37,769 nucleotides of DNA, taken from NCBI GenBank assembly GCA_030668615.1, contig DAOUTQ010000012.1, forward strand, positions 1-37,769. The letters run 5' to 3'. Of the stretch, positions 36,966 through 37,769 are shown piece by piece. Position 1 is the first letter of the stretch; the number at the start of each line of letters is the position of its first letter. This DNA comes from Bacteroidales bacterium. GTDB taxonomy: Bacteria; Bacteroidota; Bacteroidia; Bacteroidales; UBA12077. The notes beneath the pieces are model-generated. The model was not told where the DNA came from. It saw only the letters and a list, made by a program, of their open reading frames with translations, and did not search any database. A program made the position numbers and the translations under genes.

Positions 36966-37769
36966 ATGAGAAACAAATTACTTTTTGCACTGCTTATTAC
37001 TTTTTCTTTAAATTCCTTTGCGCAATCTCACAAGCATCCTGGATATATAGTGAATCATGATGGAGATACAATAAATGGGTTTATTGAATATAGTGGAGAT
37101 CTTAATGGTTCTCTATTTTGTTTGTTTTCTAAGAATGAGAACGAAAAACCTATTAAATATTTGCCAGAACAATTAATTGAATATGGTATTTCTGGAGAAA
37201 AAACTTTTGAGTCAAAAAATGTAAATGATACGATTGGCTTAAGAGGTGTTTATTTTGTGGAAGCGCTTGTAAAGGGAGAATTAAGTCTTTATTCAATCGT
37301 AAATAAAAAAACTAAAAATAGAGACTTTTACCTGGTTACTACGGATGATAATTTTAATCTGCTGTATGAAATAAGAGAGGAAAAAACAGTATTAACCACA
37401 AGACCAGGAGAAAATATTCCTTCGGAACAAAAAGCTATGGTAACGATTAAAAAGTATTTAACAACTCTTCAGTATCATATGTCAAAATGCACTAAAGTTT
37501 ATTATTCACTTGAAAAATTAAAACTTAAAAACACCGATTTAATAGAATTATTTAAAAAATACAATTCATGCATTAATGAAGAATTTGAAGTAAAAACTAA
37601 TGAGAATGCTAACAAGTATGAGGTAAAAAAGGGTATTAGTGTTGGTGGCGGGAAAGCTATATTTCATGATGATTATTATGTAGTAAGGGGAGGATTGTTT
37701 TTTTCTTTTTACAAACCCCGATTGGATAATAAAATGGGGTTTAATATTGGTATATATTATGGATATTAT
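36966..37769 (+). CDS. Secreted or outer-membrane protein of unknown function (3' partial)
   Basis: The frame is open from ATG 36966 to the last base (268 codons), so the gene continues beyond the window. It starts with a signal peptide (MRNKLLFALLITFSLNSFAQ) followed by HPGYIVNHDGDTINGFIEY, the pattern of a Bacteroidota family whose N-terminal part reads like YIVxNxGDTIxGxI and which often ends in a beta-barrel. The last visible segment (VVRGGLFFSFYKPRL, then GFNIGIYYGYY) has alternating aromatic residues, fitting the first strands of such a barrel, which is inference. A possible -7 element TACTTTCG lies at 36928-36935 without a clear TTG upstream. It is divergent from the TonB-dependent receptor. 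No function can be assigned. Confidence 0.75.
   Translation, partial: MRNKLLFALLITFSLNSFAQSHKHPGYIVNHDGDTINGFIEYSGDLNGSLFCLFSKNENEKPIKYLPEQLIEYGISGEKTFESKNVNDTIGLRGVYFVEALVKGELSLYSIVNKKTKNRDFYLVTTDDNFNLLYEIREEKTVLTTRPGENIPSEQKAMVTIKKYLTTLQYHMSKCTKVYYSLEKLKLKNTDLIELFKKYNSCINEEFEVKTNENANKYEVKKGISVGGGKAIFHDDYYVVRGGLFFSFYKPRLDNKMGFNIGIYYGYY

Overview
The window is AT-rich (about 30% GC by eye) and very probably comes from a member of the Bacteroidota, most likely a free-living Bacteroidales/Marinilabiliales-type organism. The grounds are FtsX-like permeases of the 800-residue Bacteroidota type, an OMP_b-brl_3-type TonB-dependent receptor, Reg_prop/Y_Y_Y sensor kinases, MutS2, near absence of Shine-Dalgarno sequences, and several promoters of the TTG-N19-21-TAnnTTTG form. 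The genus cannot be fixed from the sequence alone. Layout: (1) 1-348 is the 3' end of an FtsE-type ATPase gene. (2) 442-6860 is a surface-polysaccharide region: a GT4 glycosyltransferase, a formyltransferase-like/beta-propeller fusion and a Wzx-type flippase on the + strand, facing a FemAB/GNAT-like acetyltransferase and a polysaccharide deacetylase on the - strand. (3) 6904-9384 (-) is mutS2, divergent from a two-gene unit (9522-10449) coding for a six-helix membrane protein and a PspC-domain protein. (4) 10617-29764 is the outstanding part: about 19 kb of tandem sensor histidine kinases, all on the + strand. (5) 29884-36795 holds an FtsX-like ABC permease, a class C beta-lactamase-like serine hydrolase, a small DUF2892-type membrane protein, a 132-bp inverted-repeat element, and a TonB-dependent receptor on the - strand. 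(6) From 36966 a secreted or outer-membrane protein gene runs off the end of the window. No stretch over 300 bases lacks a gene, and no tRNA, rRNA or CRISPR array was seen. The kinase array has six kinases with nearly the same DHp/HATPase core (all keep the [12 protein letters not shown]-box and the YRGAGLGL G2 box) joined to three kinds of sensor: periplasmic propeller plus Y_Y_Y (three genes), periplasmic TPR (two genes), and a multi-helix membrane sensor (one gene). They fall into three apparent transcription units: 10617-19618 (propeller, TPR, membrane), 19720-21999 (TPR), and 22130-29764 (propeller kinase, receiver, propeller kinase). None carries a DNA-binding output domain, so the signal must end on a regulator encoded elsewhere or pass between the receivers. 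Receivers are unevenly kept: three hybrids have an intact phospho-acceptor Asp, one has Tyr in its place, one kinase has no receiver, and one has a receiver in a separate short frame that looks like the product of a single-base frameshift in a former hybrid kinase. The kinase units are preceded by promoters with the same TTG-N20-TA spacing, and two of these share an identical 17-nt stretch.
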